From: Deltaproteobacteria bacterium
Lineage (GTDB): Bacteria > Desulfobacterota > Desulfobacteria > Desulfobacterales > Desulfatibacillaceae
Reading direction: 5' to 3'
DNA: 59,044 nucleotides
Assembly: GCA_016235345.1 (NCBI GenBank)
Contig: JACRLG010000029.1
Span: 1 to 59,044, forward strand
The notes beneath the pieces were generated by a model. The model worked only from the letters and a program-made list of their open reading frames with translations. It was not told where the DNA came from and did no database searches. A program made the translations under genes and the position numbers. Shown here in pieces: positions 1 through 8,744 of the stretch; position 1 is the stretch's first letter, and each line of letters begins with the position of its first letter.

Positions 1-201
1 CGGCGGGGTGCGGATGAATCGCGGTCCCGTCCACGGTCGTCACCTTCGCGGGGAGGCCCGAAGGATTTCTTCTCCCATGGCTTCTTGTCGCCGAAGTCCC
101 GGCGCGGTGCGGATGAATCGCGGTCCCGTCCACGGTCGTCACCTTCGCGGGGAGGCCCGAAGGATTTCTTCTCCCATGGCTTCTTGTCGCCGAAGTCCCG
201 G
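1..201. repeat. In-frame 99 bp tandem repeat coding for the methyltransferase tail
   Basis: Bases 1-102 and 100-201 are the same sequence offset by 99 bp, with one mismatch visible (base 6 versus 105). The period is 33 codons, so each unit adds a basic, disordered segment (RRDFGDKKPWEKKSFGPP then an Arg/Asp stretch). The array continues off the left edge, so the total number of units cannot be seen. Confidence 0.95.
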
Positions 202-1538
202 CGGGGGCGGTAAGGGGTATCACCCGTTTCCCTTACCCTGCCGGGCCTGTGATCGTCGCGGCGGTCCCTTTCCGGCTCACCGGAAAAATCCCGGCGCGGG
301 CGGAATTCGGCCTCCGGCTCGCGCACCCTTGGCACAAATGTTTCCGGCGCGGGCGGCTCGAAAAAATTAGCCTCGGCGATTTTCAGATGCAGGAGCTTGC
401 AGGGGATGGGGCCGTTATACAAATCCTCCTGCTTGTGGGCCGTTATGCCCAGAAACCGGCCAAGGGTGGGGTTGCCGGTGAACACCCCGGCGGAAAAACC
501 CGGAAAATGCGCGCGCAAAAGCTCGCCAAGGCGGGCATGGAGGGAAGCGAGCTCGCTTTCCTCGCCCATGCGCTCGCCGTAGGGCGGGTTTACCACCAAA
601 AGGCCCTTGTCGCTTCTTGGGTTTTCGGGCGGGCGCAGCTCGGAGAAATCCCTTGCCCGCACCCTTATCAGATCGGCGAATCCGGCCCTTATGATGTTGC
701 CGGAAGCGGACCTTGCGGCCCTTGGGGAAATGTCGCAGCCCACCATGGGGCCGAGTCTTTCTCTGCCCTTTGACGCCCGCTCCAGGGCCTCGGCCCGGAG
801 CATGTCCCACAGGCCCTGGTCGTGTCCCTTCCAGCCAAATGCCGCGTAGTATTCCCTTAAAAGCCCCGGAGCCGTATCCGTGGCCATTAAGGCTCCTTCC
901 ACCAGAAAGGTCCCGCTTCCGGCCATGGGGTCCACGAGGCTTGCGCCTTCCGCCGCCAGTCCGGGCCAGCCCAGGGCCATCAGAATCGCGGCGGCCAGGT
1001 TCTCCTTCAAGGGGGCCTCGCCGCCTTCCTCCCTGTAGCCCCTTTTATGAAGGCCCTCTCCTGCAAGGTCTATGGACATGACGCCCTGGTCCTGGGAGAG
1101 ATAGAGATTGAGCCTCACCCTTGGGCGGATAAGCTCCACCGTGGGCCTTACCCGGAATTTGTCCCGGAACTGGTCGCAAACCGCGTCCTTCACCCGAAGG
1201 GCCGCGAAATGCGAGTTTGAGATGGAAGTCTCCATGGTTACGGCGTCCACCGCCATGGTGGATGCCTTGGACATGTGATCCGCCCAGTTGACTGATTTTA
1301 CGCCTTCGTAGAGGCTGTCCGAATCGAAGGCCGGGAATTTTCCCACAATGAGAAGTATGCGGCTTGCGGTCCTGGACCACAAAAGCGCGCGGTAAGCCGT
1401 TTCAAGGGTTCCTCTAAAATGAACGCCGCCAGCCGACTCCACGGGGGATTGGGCTCCAAGGGCCTTCAATTCTTCCGCAAGAAGCGCGGACACGCCCTTC
1501 GGGGCTGAAGCGAAAAATTCATGCATCGTGTTATCCAT
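1..1538 (-). CDS. THUMP/UPF0020-type 23S rRNA (guanine-N2) methyltransferase, 3' end outside window
   Basis: Reading back from an ATG at 1538, an open frame runs without a stop to base 1 (512 codons seen). The start reads MDNTMHEFFASAPKG. A THUMP-like N-terminal half is followed by a class I SAM methyltransferase domain with a DPMAGSGTF SAM-binding loop near residue 200 and the catalytic NPPYGER motif near residue 315, as in the RlmL N-terminal half and Bacillus YpsC. These enzymes methylate a guanine of 23S rRNA on N2. After about residue 390 the protein changes into an Arg/Asp/Pro-rich tail made of 33-residue repeats, which the family does not usually carry. It starts 7 bp after the phosphofructokinase stop, so it is probably the last gene of that operon. 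Family assignment is firm; the exact target base is inferred. Confidence 0.88.
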   Translation of the reverse strand, partial: MDNTMHEFFASAPKGVSALLAEELKALGAQSPVESAGGVHFRGTLETAYRALLWSRTASRILLIVGKFPAFDSDSLYEGVKSVNWADHMSKASTMAVDAVTMETSISNSHFAALRVKDAVCDQFRDKFRVRPTVELIRPRVRLNLYLSQDQGVMSIDLAGEGLHKRGYREEGGEAPLKENLAAAILMALGWPGLAAEGASLVDPMAGSGTFLVEGALMATDTAPGLLREYYAAFGWKGHDQGLWDMLRAEALERASKGRERLGPMVGCDISPRAARSASGNIIRAGFADLIRVRARDFSELRPPENPRSDKGLLVVNPPYGERMGEESELASLHARLGELLRAHFPGFSAGVFTGNPTLGRFLGITAHKQEDLYNGPIPCKLLHLKIAEANFFEPPAPETFVPRVREPEAEFRPRRDFSGEPERDRRDDHRPGRVRETGDTPYRPRRDFGDKKPWEKKSFGPPREGDDRGRDRDSSAPRRDFGDKKPWEKKSFGPPREGDDRGRDRDSSAPR

Positions 1539-1545
1539 GGAGTGA

Positions 1546-3654
1546 TCAGCTAACCTTTCCTGCTGCTGTTGCATTGAGCGCTAAAGTGATGGGCATGGGT
1601 TCCGCCGCATCCCGGTTGAATACTATTGGGCCCGGTATGCGGAAATGATCCCCGCCCGAATCGGCGGCCAGCCATTTTTCCCTGAAGGCGGCGGCTGTTT
1701 TGAAGGCTTGGGAATTTACGTTCACAACTGTTCTTTCTATGACCAACTCCAGTTTTCCGCCCCGCTCCTCAAGGCGCATCAGGGGCGCTATGGGAATGCC
1801 TATGGGCTCCCATTTGTCGAATCCGTGTTCAAGGTTGCGGATGGCCGCCATCTGGCCGGTCGCGTTGTTGGCGATGAGTGAAAACGCCGTCATTCCAAGG
1901 TTGTAGGTGTAAACGGCGTCAAACCAGGTGGGGTCCGTGCCCCTTCCGTCGTAACCGAAAAAATGGACCTGGGTCTTGAAATCCGGCGTGGCCTTTTTGT
2001 GGACCTTGGCCACTGCGGGCGGAATTTGCATATCCGGCTGGATGAGGCCGCGTTTTTCCAGGGCCGCGCGCAGGGATTTGGGCGAGGAGATTTGCTTGTG
2101 GGTAAGGTAGAAAGGCCCTTTCGGGTAATTTTCAAAAAGCACAGGCCCGTAGACGTCGGGGGACAGGCCGGCCTTTCTAAGTGTTTTCGTGAAGTATTCG
2201 GGGCGGATGCCCACCTTGTAAAGGCCCTGTTGTTTCAGGGTTTTGAGGTAATCCTTCACAAGGCCGTCCAGCACCTTTTCCGTTTCCACCTGGCTGAAGG
2301 GAAAGTTGCCGTGGCTGTCCCGCTCCATCAAAAGCCCCTCCTGGAAAAAGGCGGGGATGTCGGAAAAAAGGTCGTCGTCCCGGGTGTTCCACAGGGTGAA
2401 GGCCTTGTCCTCCCGGCTGCGCCTGGCCAGGCGGGCCAGATAGGCCCTCTTTTCGCCAAGGGACGGGAAATCGATGTGGAAACCTGCGTCGTAGATGCGG
2501 TTGTACTCGGCTATGATGGCGTTCAGCTTGATTATGAACACCTGGATTTCATTGATGAACTCCAGTATCCCTTCGGGAAGGACGATGATGCCGAAGGCCT
2601 TGCCCACTGCGGCCCGGCGCACGATGGCGTCGCAGACCACCCGCGAGAGGTGCCGGAGGGTCATTCCATAGGCGGTGTAATCAGTCCCGGCCCCCGCCGC
2701 CTCGGCGGCCTCCAGGCGACGGTTGTCGATGTAATGGGCGAGGTCTTCGCCGACAAGGGTCATGCTGGCGTGGGTCTGCAAGCCCACCTCCAGCGCAAGA
2801 TGGCTGGCCACCCTGCCCATGACCTTGCAAAGGTGCCAGTACTTGGCCCCGCTGCTGGCGTCCGAGCAGAGGCTGGATATCGAGTTGGCAAAGGCCCGTG
2901 CGGCGGAATGGAACCCGAAGGACATGGCGCACAGGGTGTTGCCGTCCCTGTCCCTCACCTGGATGTCGCCGTCTATTGTCTTGGGGACCCCGATCACCTG
3001 GACGGATTCGCTGTAAAGCTCCTCCGCCAGAAAGGCCGCGTTGGTGTTGGAGTCGTCCCCCCCCACCACAACCAGGGCGTCAAGGCCCAGCTCCTTCACC
3101 GTCTGGCGGGAGCAGCGCATTTTTTCACTGGTGTCGATCTTGGTGCGGCCGGTGCGTATCATGCCGAAACCGCCAAGGTTGCGATAGCGGTTGACCAGCT
3201 CGTCCGTAAGGATCACGGCCTCGTTTTCTATGACCCCGTCCGGCCCCATGAGAAAGCCGTAAACCTTGTTTTCCGGGTTCGCCTTTTTGGCCCCGTCGTA
3301 AAGACCCGCCACCACGTTGTGTCCGCCGGGGGCCGGTCCGCCGGAAAACACAACGCCTATGGTCCTCTTTTTCCCGAAACGAGCCGCAGCCTCCGGCTCT
3401 GATTCAACTGGGGCGGTGATGGCCACCACAGGGTTGTTGATTATTCTGGGAAGTTTTTCAGCCGCTTCCTTGTCAACGTCGAAACGGTATTCGGGCCTTG
3501 CCGAAAGGACCGTGTGGCAGGCATCAAAAACCGGGCACACGGGGATAACCGCGTTTCGCCTGTGCCTTGTATCGGGGCTTTCGTCATCGGTAAGGGCCGC
3601 TATGCGGGGATGCGACGCAAGGTTCGCATAGGTTTCGAGATCAATTCCGCTCAC
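1546..3654 (-). CDS. pfp: Diphosphate-fructose-6-phosphate 1-phosphotransferase (PPi-dependent phosphofructokinase), long form
   Basis: This 702-residue protein phosphorylates fructose 6-phosphate with pyrophosphate, a reversible glycolytic step in the cytoplasm. The N-terminal glycine loop reads GVVFSGGPAPGGHN (about residue 100). The GGDD motif (VVVGGDDSNTNAA) is the signature of PPi-dependent rather than ATP-dependent enzymes, and the catalytic PKTIDGDI motif follows. The start is a GTG at 3654 preceded by a strong AAAGGAGG Shine-Dalgarno, 18 bp after the stop of the DUF1566 gene, so the two are probably co-transcribed. The length exceeds the usual 400-560 residues. The extra sequence is mainly an N-terminal ~85 residues and a C-terminal region of unknown role. 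Confidence 0.93.
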   Translation of the reverse strand: MSGIDLETYANLASHPRIAALTDDESPDTRHRRNAVIPVCPVFDACHTVLSARPEYRFDVDKEAAEKLPRIINNPVVAITAPVESEPEAAARFGKKRTIGVVFSGGPAPGGHNVVAGLYDGAKKANPENKVYGFLMGPDGVIENEAVILTDELVNRYRNLGGFGMIRTGRTKIDTSEKMRCSRQTVKELGLDALVVVGGDDSNTNAAFLAEELYSESVQVIGVPKTIDGDIQVRDRDGNTLCAMSFGFHSAARAFANSISSLCSDASSGAKYWHLCKVMGRVASHLALEVGLQTHASMTLVGEDLAHYIDNRRLEAAEAAGAGTDYTAYGMTLRHLSRVVCDAIVRRAAVGKAFGIIVLPEGILEFINEIQVFIIKLNAIIAEYNRIYDAGFHIDFPSLGEKRAYLARLARRSREDKAFTLWNTRDDDLFSDIPAFFQEGLLMERDSHGNFPFSQVETEKVLDGLVKDYLKTLKQQGLYKVGIRPEYFTKTLRKAGLSPDVYGPVLFENYPKGPFYLTHKQISSPKSLRAALEKRGLIQPDMQIPPAVAKVHKKATPDFKTQVHFFGYDGRGTDPTWFDAVYTYNLGMTAFSLIANNATGQMAAIRNLEHGFDKWEPIGIPIAPLMRLEERGGKLELVIERTVVNVNSQAFKTAAAFREKWLAADSGGDHFRIPGPIVFNRDAAEPMPITLALNATAAGKVS

Positions 3655-3672
3655 GCCTTCCTCCTTTCCTGG

Positions 3673-6024
3673 TCAGCGCCTGACGGCATGCACGAGGCCG
3701 CAGCGGTTGGATTCCCGCGTCTCCTCGGAGGATCCGCCCGCCACCGGGCTCACCACCTCCACCACGTTCACCCACTGGTCGGTGAAGGCGCGGTAGGACT
3801 TGGAGGACCAGTAGAACATGTCCGTGTTCCATGACGGAAAGGCGGGCTGGGCCTTGTATATGCCCTTCAGTTCAGCCGGGGTGGGCAGCCTCCAGTTGGA
3901 GAACCCTCCGGTGGTGAGTTCCTCGGCGTATTGTTTCGCGGTGGGGTAGTCCATGCACGGGCGGCCTTCCATGGCCGAGTCCAGAATGGTCCAGGTCAGG
4001 CCGGTCCTGCGGTCGGTTACGGTGCCGTTTCTGCCCGGAACGAACCTCGATCCGTTAAGCTGGCTCCTCACCTGGGCCTGGGTTGCCGCGTCCTTTCTGC
4101 CTTCCTTTTTTGCTGCAATTTCCTTCAGCCTGTCCTCGATTTTTTTCTGTACGCTGGTTCCGGGATAGGCTTCGAGAAATTCCCTGTAAACGGCCTCGGC
4201 GGCGTCGAGATCGCCGCCCTTTGCCTGGGCGTCGGCCAGAAGGCGCTGATAATGAAGGGCCTCTTTCTGGTAGGTGCGGTAGCTGTCCGCCAGTTTTCCA
4301 AGCTCAACGGCCCTTGGATTGTCGAAAAGCCCCACATAGGTCTCGCACAGGGTTATGGCCTCGCCCCATTTTTCGGCTTCGGCAAAAGCGTCGATATTCT
4401 TTTTCACCGAAAGGTAAAATTCCTCGGCGGTATCGGATATGAGCTTTTTAACCTCCTCAAGGTGCGCGCCCTTGGGATATTTCTTTATGTATCCGACATA
4501 GGCCACCATCCGGTCGTCGACGTTTCTGTTCACCATTGAAATCAGGGTGTTGAAATCACGGTCGTCGGTGGCTGCCCTCAAGCGGGCAAGCTCGGCCTGG
4601 GCGCTGCCGATCATCTGGCCGCCCTTGTATTTGGCGAGGAAAGCCTCCATAGTCTGGGCCGCCTTTTCAAACTCCTTTTTTCCCGAAAAGGCGTCCGCGC
4701 TTTTTTTGGCCTCGTCGAAGGCGGCCTTTTCAATGCGCACCGAAAGCGCGGCTATTTCCTCCCCGGCCTTCTGGGTGTGCTTGTTTTCCCCGGCGGCGTT
4801 TACGTATTGCTTGAGAACGGCGAGCTGCTTTTCGGGCGACTTTTCGGCATGGGCTGCTTCGATGGCGGTGTTGTATTCCTTTTCAAGCCTGTTGGCCTTA
4901 AGGAACATTAAAAGCGCGATGACAGCCGCAAGGACAAGAACAAGGCCGATACCGCCCAAAATCGCGTATTTTTTCAGGTCACGGGCCAGGGCCGCCCGCT
5001 TGGCCTTCTTCTCCTCGCCCTCTATGGTCCACCCTTTTTCCTTGACGTACTGGTGGATGTAGGCCAGGGCCTCCTCTTCGTCCATGCCGAAACGGGCGGC
5101 GGAGGAGATGAGGGTTTTCATGTACTCGGAGCGAAGGGTGCCGTCCATTCCGGCTATTTCGATGTCGTTGTCCAGGTCCTTCAGCTGGCTTCTGGCGCGG
5201 GATATGTCGTAGGAGGACCGTGATTCCTCGGTCTTGAAAATGGCGATGCAGTGGCCCACCAGGATGGTGCTGGCGGTTACGATGGCGTCCTTTTTGGATA
5301 TCTTGCTTATTTCCGTCTGTTTGAACTGGGCCTTTTTCTGCAGGAGTTTCAGGCTGGCGTTGTGCTCCACCTCCAGAAACTCGTACAGGGAGGCGAGGCC
5401 CAGAACGGCCAGGTTGTCCTCTATGCCCCTTGCTATGGTGGATTCCAGGCTTTTTCCGGCAGGCCCTGCGCTTTCGCCTTCCTTCACCACCGGGCCGGTG
5501 ATCCGGCGGCGTATGACATCGACTTCCAGGCCGTGCATCTTGGCGAGTTTCGCCACCTCTTCTTCGGTGACGTAGCCCTTGGCCAGCCTGACGCCGATCT
5601 GCTTATCGATCTCGGCGAATTTTTCGGCTTCCTTGTGGGCTATGCGATCCCGGATGTCCTTTTCGGCCAGCCCGTGGAGTTCGGCGAGCTTGGCGACTTC
5701 CTCGTCCGTGATGTAGCCCTTGGACATCTGTATGGAAAGATGCCTGTCAACGCTTACGAATTTCTCCTCGGCCTTTGCGGACTGCTGGATGGCGGCGTGC
5801 CTGGCTTCTTCCTTGCGGAGTTCCGGGTCCATCATGATGCGCCGTATTTCCGGCAGAAAGCCGATGAATTTTTTCGCCTGGATGCCCTTGGTGGGATGGT
5901 TCCTGAAACGGCTCCACTGGGCCTGCTTTTTCTTGATGGCCTCTTCGATTACCCTGGGATCCTCCTCAAGAGGATCCACGGAAAGTTCGAGAAGATCGTA
6001 GAAATTTTCCCTGTCGAGCGCCAT
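3673..6024 (-). CDS. Membrane protein with J-domain-like N-terminus and C-terminal DUF1566 (Lcl) domain
   Basis: The protein has 783 residues. Residues ~1-90 look like a DnaJ-type segment (NFYDLLELSVDP). Two related ~45-residue units follow, each containing KGY(I/V)T(D/E)EEVAKLA, at ~100-130 and ~145-175. A second J-like stretch (SLYEFLEVEHNASL) lies near 220. A single hydrophobic helix (GGIGLVLVLAAVIALLMFL) at ~358-380 is followed by ~280 residues of charged helical, TPR-like sequence. The last ~115 residues are a DUF1566 domain (RTGLTW, FSNWRLPTPAEL, MFYWSS). Topology suggests a cytoplasmic N-terminus and an exported C-terminus. A GAGGAACGG ribosome site supports the ATG at 6024. It heads the operon with pfp and the RNA methyltransferase. 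No enzymatic function can be assigned; a chaperone-recruiting or sensing role is a guess. Confidence 0.85.
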   Translation of the reverse strand: MALDRENFYDLLELSVDPLEEDPRVIEEAIKKKQAQWSRFRNHPTKGIQAKKFIGFLPEIRRIMMDPELRKEEARHAAIQQSAKAEEKFVSVDRHLSIQMSKGYITDEEVAKLAELHGLAEKDIRDRIAHKEAEKFAEIDKQIGVRLAKGYVTEEEVAKLAKMHGLEVDVIRRRITGPVVKEGESAGPAGKSLESTIARGIEDNLAVLGLASLYEFLEVEHNASLKLLQKKAQFKQTEISKISKKDAIVTASTILVGHCIAIFKTEESRSSYDISRARSQLKDLDNDIEIAGMDGTLRSEYMKTLISSAARFGMDEEEALAYIHQYVKEKGWTIEGEEKKAKRAALARDLKKYAILGGIGLVLVLAAVIALLMFLKANRLEKEYNTAIEAAHAEKSPEKQLAVLKQYVNAAGENKHTQKAGEEIAALSVRIEKAAFDEAKKSADAFSGKKEFEKAAQTMEAFLAKYKGGQMIGSAQAELARLRAATDDRDFNTLISMVNRNVDDRMVAYVGYIKKYPKGAHLEEVKKLISDTAEEFYLSVKKNIDAFAEAEKWGEAITLCETYVGLFDNPRAVELGKLADSYRTYQKEALHYQRLLADAQAKGGDLDAAEAVYREFLEAYPGTSVQKKIEDRLKEIAAKKEGRKDAATQAQVRSQLNGSRFVPGRNGTVTDRRTGLTWTILDSAMEGRPCMDYPTAKQYAEELTTGGFSNWRLPTPAELKGIYKAQPAFPSWNTDMFYWSSKSYRAFTDQWVNVVEVVSPVAGGSSEETRESNRCGLVHAVRR

Positions 6025-6065
6025 ATCCGTTCCTCGTTCGGTTCCCTTGTGTTAGATTTGTACTG

Positions 6066-6101
6066 AAACCGGCGGCCCGTTCAACGTTTCTCCGCCGGTT
6101 T
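6066..6101 (-). terminator. Hairpin in the mutL-DUF1566 gap
   Basis: Perfect 10 bp arms AAACCGGCGG (6066-6075) and CCGCCGGTTT (6092-6101) enclose a 16-base loop, 40 bp upstream of the DUF1566 gene. It may end mutL transcription or lie in the 5' leader of the next gene; there is no long T run. The rest of the 385 bp gap (6025-6409) holds no convincing gene. A short GC-rich self-complementary stretch lies near 6215-6235. Confidence 0.45.
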
Positions 6102-6409
6102 AGCGCGAAAACAGTTGTCCACCGAAACACGAATACTGTTCCATCAGAAGATTTCTGTCAATGGTAAGTTGCGGACAGCACTAGCCGAATGCGTGTGAAA
6201 GCCAGTTGCAGACGGCCTGCGGCCCGCAGCCGGAAGTTTTGAAAATGAAGGTTTTCTGCCAGCTTGTGAGTCCGACGGAGATGATTTTCCCCCGATAAGG
6301 GGCGCTCCGCACGCTTTCCCCGGTAAAAAAAGCATGTTATCAGGGTCGCTGGCGCGTTTGTAAAACTATGGGCCAGGCGATTTTCCCTCTACCGCCCACC
6401 GCCCCTTGC

Positions 6410-8338
6410 TCACTTTCTTTTGAAATCCCTCTCGATTTCTGCGTTCGTCCATAAAATCCAGGTGGGGCGTCCATGAGGGCAGTGGGCGGGGTCGGGGCAG
6501 GACGAAAGGTCCGAGACGAGCCTTTTCATCTCTTCAAGGGACAGGTTCTGGTTGGCCCGCACAGCGCCGTGGCAGGCGGTGAGAGCAACGACCTCGTCCA
6601 TTATGCGGGGCATGTCGTTTGCGGATTCGATTTCAAGGGCCTTTTCAGCCAACTGCCTCACAAGCTGCGCAAGGGGCCTTCCGCCCAGAAAGGACGGTGC
6701 CGCCTTGATAACGAAGGCGTTTCCGGAAAACGGCTCTATTTCGAGCCCCAGCCCTGAAATTTCGGGAAGGATGCCGACAAGGGCGTCGGCCTCCGCGTGG
6801 GAGAGGGTGAGGGTTTCGGGAAAGAGCAGGATTTCCGCCTCGATCCGCCCGGCCATAAGCTGCGCTTTGAATTTCTCGAACATCACCCGCTCGTGGGCCG
6901 CGTGCTGGTCTATTATCATCAGGCCCTGGCCGGACTCGCAGACTATGTAGGACGAGCGCATCTGGCCAATGACCCGAAACTGTTCGGGTCCGGCCGCCTT
7001 TTGCGGGAAAACGGAAGCCTGGACCAGGGAGGCGGGCGGCGCGATCCTGCATGGGGCCTCAAAGGCTCCCTCCCGTTCGATCAAAAAGGCCGCCACAGGC
7101 TCGGCCACCGATGCGCCTGATAGGGCGGGGGCCTGCTGCCGGTGGGTGTCCGTCGGGGCCTCGGCCTCTATTTTGCGGGCATGTGAGGGCAGGGGGGCTC
7201 TTGCCGGAAATTGCCCCAGGCCAAGGTCGCGTGCTATGGCTGCGGCCCCGGAGGCGCTTTCCGGGCCGCGCCCGCCGGACCCTGAAAAGGCCGGGCCGGA
7301 AGGCTGGGGAGGCGGGGCAGGGGAGGCCTCCCAGGGAACGCGGGCGGCCTCGGACTCCGAAAGCGCCTTGGACACCGCCCGAACCAGGGTGGCGTGGACC
7401 TCCTTCGATCTGGCGAACCTCACCTGGGCCTTGGCCGGGTGAACGTTGACGTCCACCTCGGCGTGGGGCGCGTCCACGGAGATCACGGCCACCGGATAGC
7501 GCCCCCTTGTGAGCCGCCCGGAAAAGCCCTCCATCACCGCGTGCATAAGAAGCCGGTCAGCCACCACCCTTTTGTTGACAAAAAGGTACAGGGATCGTGA
7601 TGTGGAGCGCGAGAGTTCGGGAGGGGCCAGTACGCCGGAAATGGAGGCGGCGTCCGTCCCGAAGAAAACTGGAATCAGGTCCCGGCCCGTTTCGTAGCCC
7701 AGCACCGCGTGAAAGCGGGCCTCAGGGTTTTTTGCCGCTGGCCAGGAAAAGACCTCGCGCCCGTTGTGGATGAGGGTGAAGGAGACATCCGGGCGGCAGA
7801 GGGCAGCGGACGTGACGGTTTCCGCCACGTGGCCCATTTCGGTGGCCGCGCTTTTGAGGAATTTTTTTCTTGCCGGGACATTGTGAAAAAGGCGTGAAAC
7901 GCTCACCACCGTGCCGACCGGAGCGCCGGTTTCGGCCACGTCCAGCATCCGGCCCGCCTCCACTCTTATTACGGATGCGCACTCGCCTTCTGCGCTGCGG
8001 CTAATCAGGGTGAGGGCGGAAACCGAGGCTATGGATGGCAGGGCCTCCCCCCGAAAGCCTAACGTATGGATTTCAAAGAGGTCTTCGTCGGTTTTGATCT
8101 TGCTTGTGGCGTAGCGCTCAAGGCAGAGGAGGGCGTCGTCCCGGTCCATGCCACAGCCGTTGTCCGACACCCGTATCAGGCTTTTGCCGCCATCCGAAAC
8201 CTCTATGGAAATCCTGTCCGCGCCCGCGTCCAGGGCGTTTTCCAGAAGTTCCTTCACCACCGAGCCGGGGCGCTCCACCACCTCCCCGGCGGCGATCTTG
8301 TTGGTGAGGATTTCCGGCAGGATTCGGATTTCGGACAC
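6410..8338 (-). CDS. mutL: DNA mismatch repair protein MutL with endonuclease motif
   Basis: The 642-residue protein couples mismatch recognition by MutS to strand incision. The GHKL ATPase signatures are present: ELLENALDAGAD, DNGCGM and GFRGEALPSIASV in the first ~110 residues. A Pro/Ala-rich linker occupies ~340-440. The C-terminal domain carries DQHAAHERVMFE (about residue 476), which fits the DQHA(X)2E(X)4E metal-binding motif of MutL proteins that nick DNA themselves. ACHGAVRAN, CPHGRPTW and a terminal FKR complete the site. This is the pattern of organisms lacking MutH. The start is a GTG at 8338, 4 bases after the TGA of the upstream small gene, so the two are translationally linked. 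Confidence 0.97.
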   Translation of the reverse strand: MSEIRILPEILTNKIAAGEVVERPGSVVKELLENALDAGADRISIEVSDGGKSLIRVSDNGCGMDRDDALLCLERYATSKIKTDEDLFEIHTLGFRGEALPSIASVSALTLISRSAEGECASVIRVEAGRMLDVAETGAPVGTVVSVSRLFHNVPARKKFLKSAATEMGHVAETVTSAALCRPDVSFTLIHNGREVFSWPAAKNPEARFHAVLGYETGRDLIPVFFGTDAASISGVLAPPELSRSTSRSLYLFVNKRVVADRLLMHAVMEGFSGRLTRGRYPVAVISVDAPHAEVDVNVHPAKAQVRFARSKEVHATLVRAVSKALSESEAARVPWEASPAPPPQPSGPAFSGSGGRGPESASGAAAIARDLGLGQFPARAPLPSHARKIEAEAPTDTHRQQAPALSGASVAEPVAAFLIEREGAFEAPCRIAPPASLVQASVFPQKAAGPEQFRVIGQMRSSYIVCESGQGLMIIDQHAAHERVMFEKFKAQLMAGRIEAEILLFPETLTLSHAEADALVGILPEISGLGLEIEPFSGNAFVIKAAPSFLGGRPLAQLVRQLAEKALEIESANDMPRIMDEVVALTACHGAVRANQNLSLEEMKRLVSDLSSCPDPAHCPHGRPTWILWTNAEIERDFKRK

Positions 8339-8341
8339 GGG

Positions 8342-8527
8342 TCATTTATCCGGCATGGATTTCATGTGGCGGCAGAGAAATTCCTCGTCCAAAGGCTTCA
8401 AGTCGTATTTGACGCAGGCCTCCTCGATGAGTTTTTCGGGGTCGGCGGCCGGGTCCGCAAGTTTCATTTCGCTTATCCACTTGACGGCCCGGCGTAAGTC
8501 TTCACCTTCAGGCATGATGGTGGTCAT
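8342..8527 (-). CDS. Small conserved-looking protein between gatA and mutL
   Basis: This is a 61-residue acidic helical protein starting MTTIMPEGEDLRRAVKW. The frame is open back to 8578, but the ATG at 8527 has a GGAAGG ribosome site 5 bases upstream and is preferred. It contains an amphipathic helix (LRRAVKWISEMKL) and ends in CRHMKSMPDK. No known domain is recognised. Its tight spacing to mutL (4 bases) shows it is co-translated with it. Confidence 0.6.
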   Translation of the reverse strand: MTTIMPEGEDLRRAVKWISEMKLADPAADPEKLIEEACVKYDLKPLDEEFLCRHMKSMPDK

Positions 8528-8584
8528 GAAAGCCTTCCTTTCAACAGCCCGTCTAAAAACGCGATACTTTAGTGTCACGCTTCA

Positions 8585-8668
8585 AAGCCAATTCCGCCAC
8601 GTACGAACATCCTGATTTAGCCCAAGAACTCTGCGATTTCTTGGGCGGGTACGCTTGCTCATTGGCTT
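8585..8668. other. Nested inverted repeats in the gatA to small-gene gap
   Basis: Three stems nest inside one another: AAGCCAAT (8585) with ATTGGCTT (8661); CGTAC (about 8600) with GTACG (about 8649); and GCCCAAGAA (8620) with TTCTTGGGC (8638). Together they can form one long interrupted hairpin. It could be a terminator or attenuator between gatA and the small gene, a REP-type repeat, or a small structured RNA; the sequence does not decide. Confidence 0.5.
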
Positions 8669-8744
8669 CTCGCGAACCTTAGCATTTCATCGCCAATATT
8701 CAAACTGTTATACGGGCTTCTTGGCCAGCCTTTTCAATATACTG

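Noticed and set aside
8-1380. Several open frames on both strands in the first 1.4 kb
   Set aside because: All are out of frame with the RNA methyltransferase, whose own frame is open across the whole stretch and carries the catalytic motifs.
1963-3402. 479-codon open frame on the plus strand
   Set aside because: It lies wholly antisense to the phosphofructokinase gene, has no recognisable protein features and is explained by the high-GC codon pattern of the real gene.
6144-6335. 63-codon minus-strand frame between mutL and the DUF1566 gene
   Set aside because: No ribosome site and no protein-like features.
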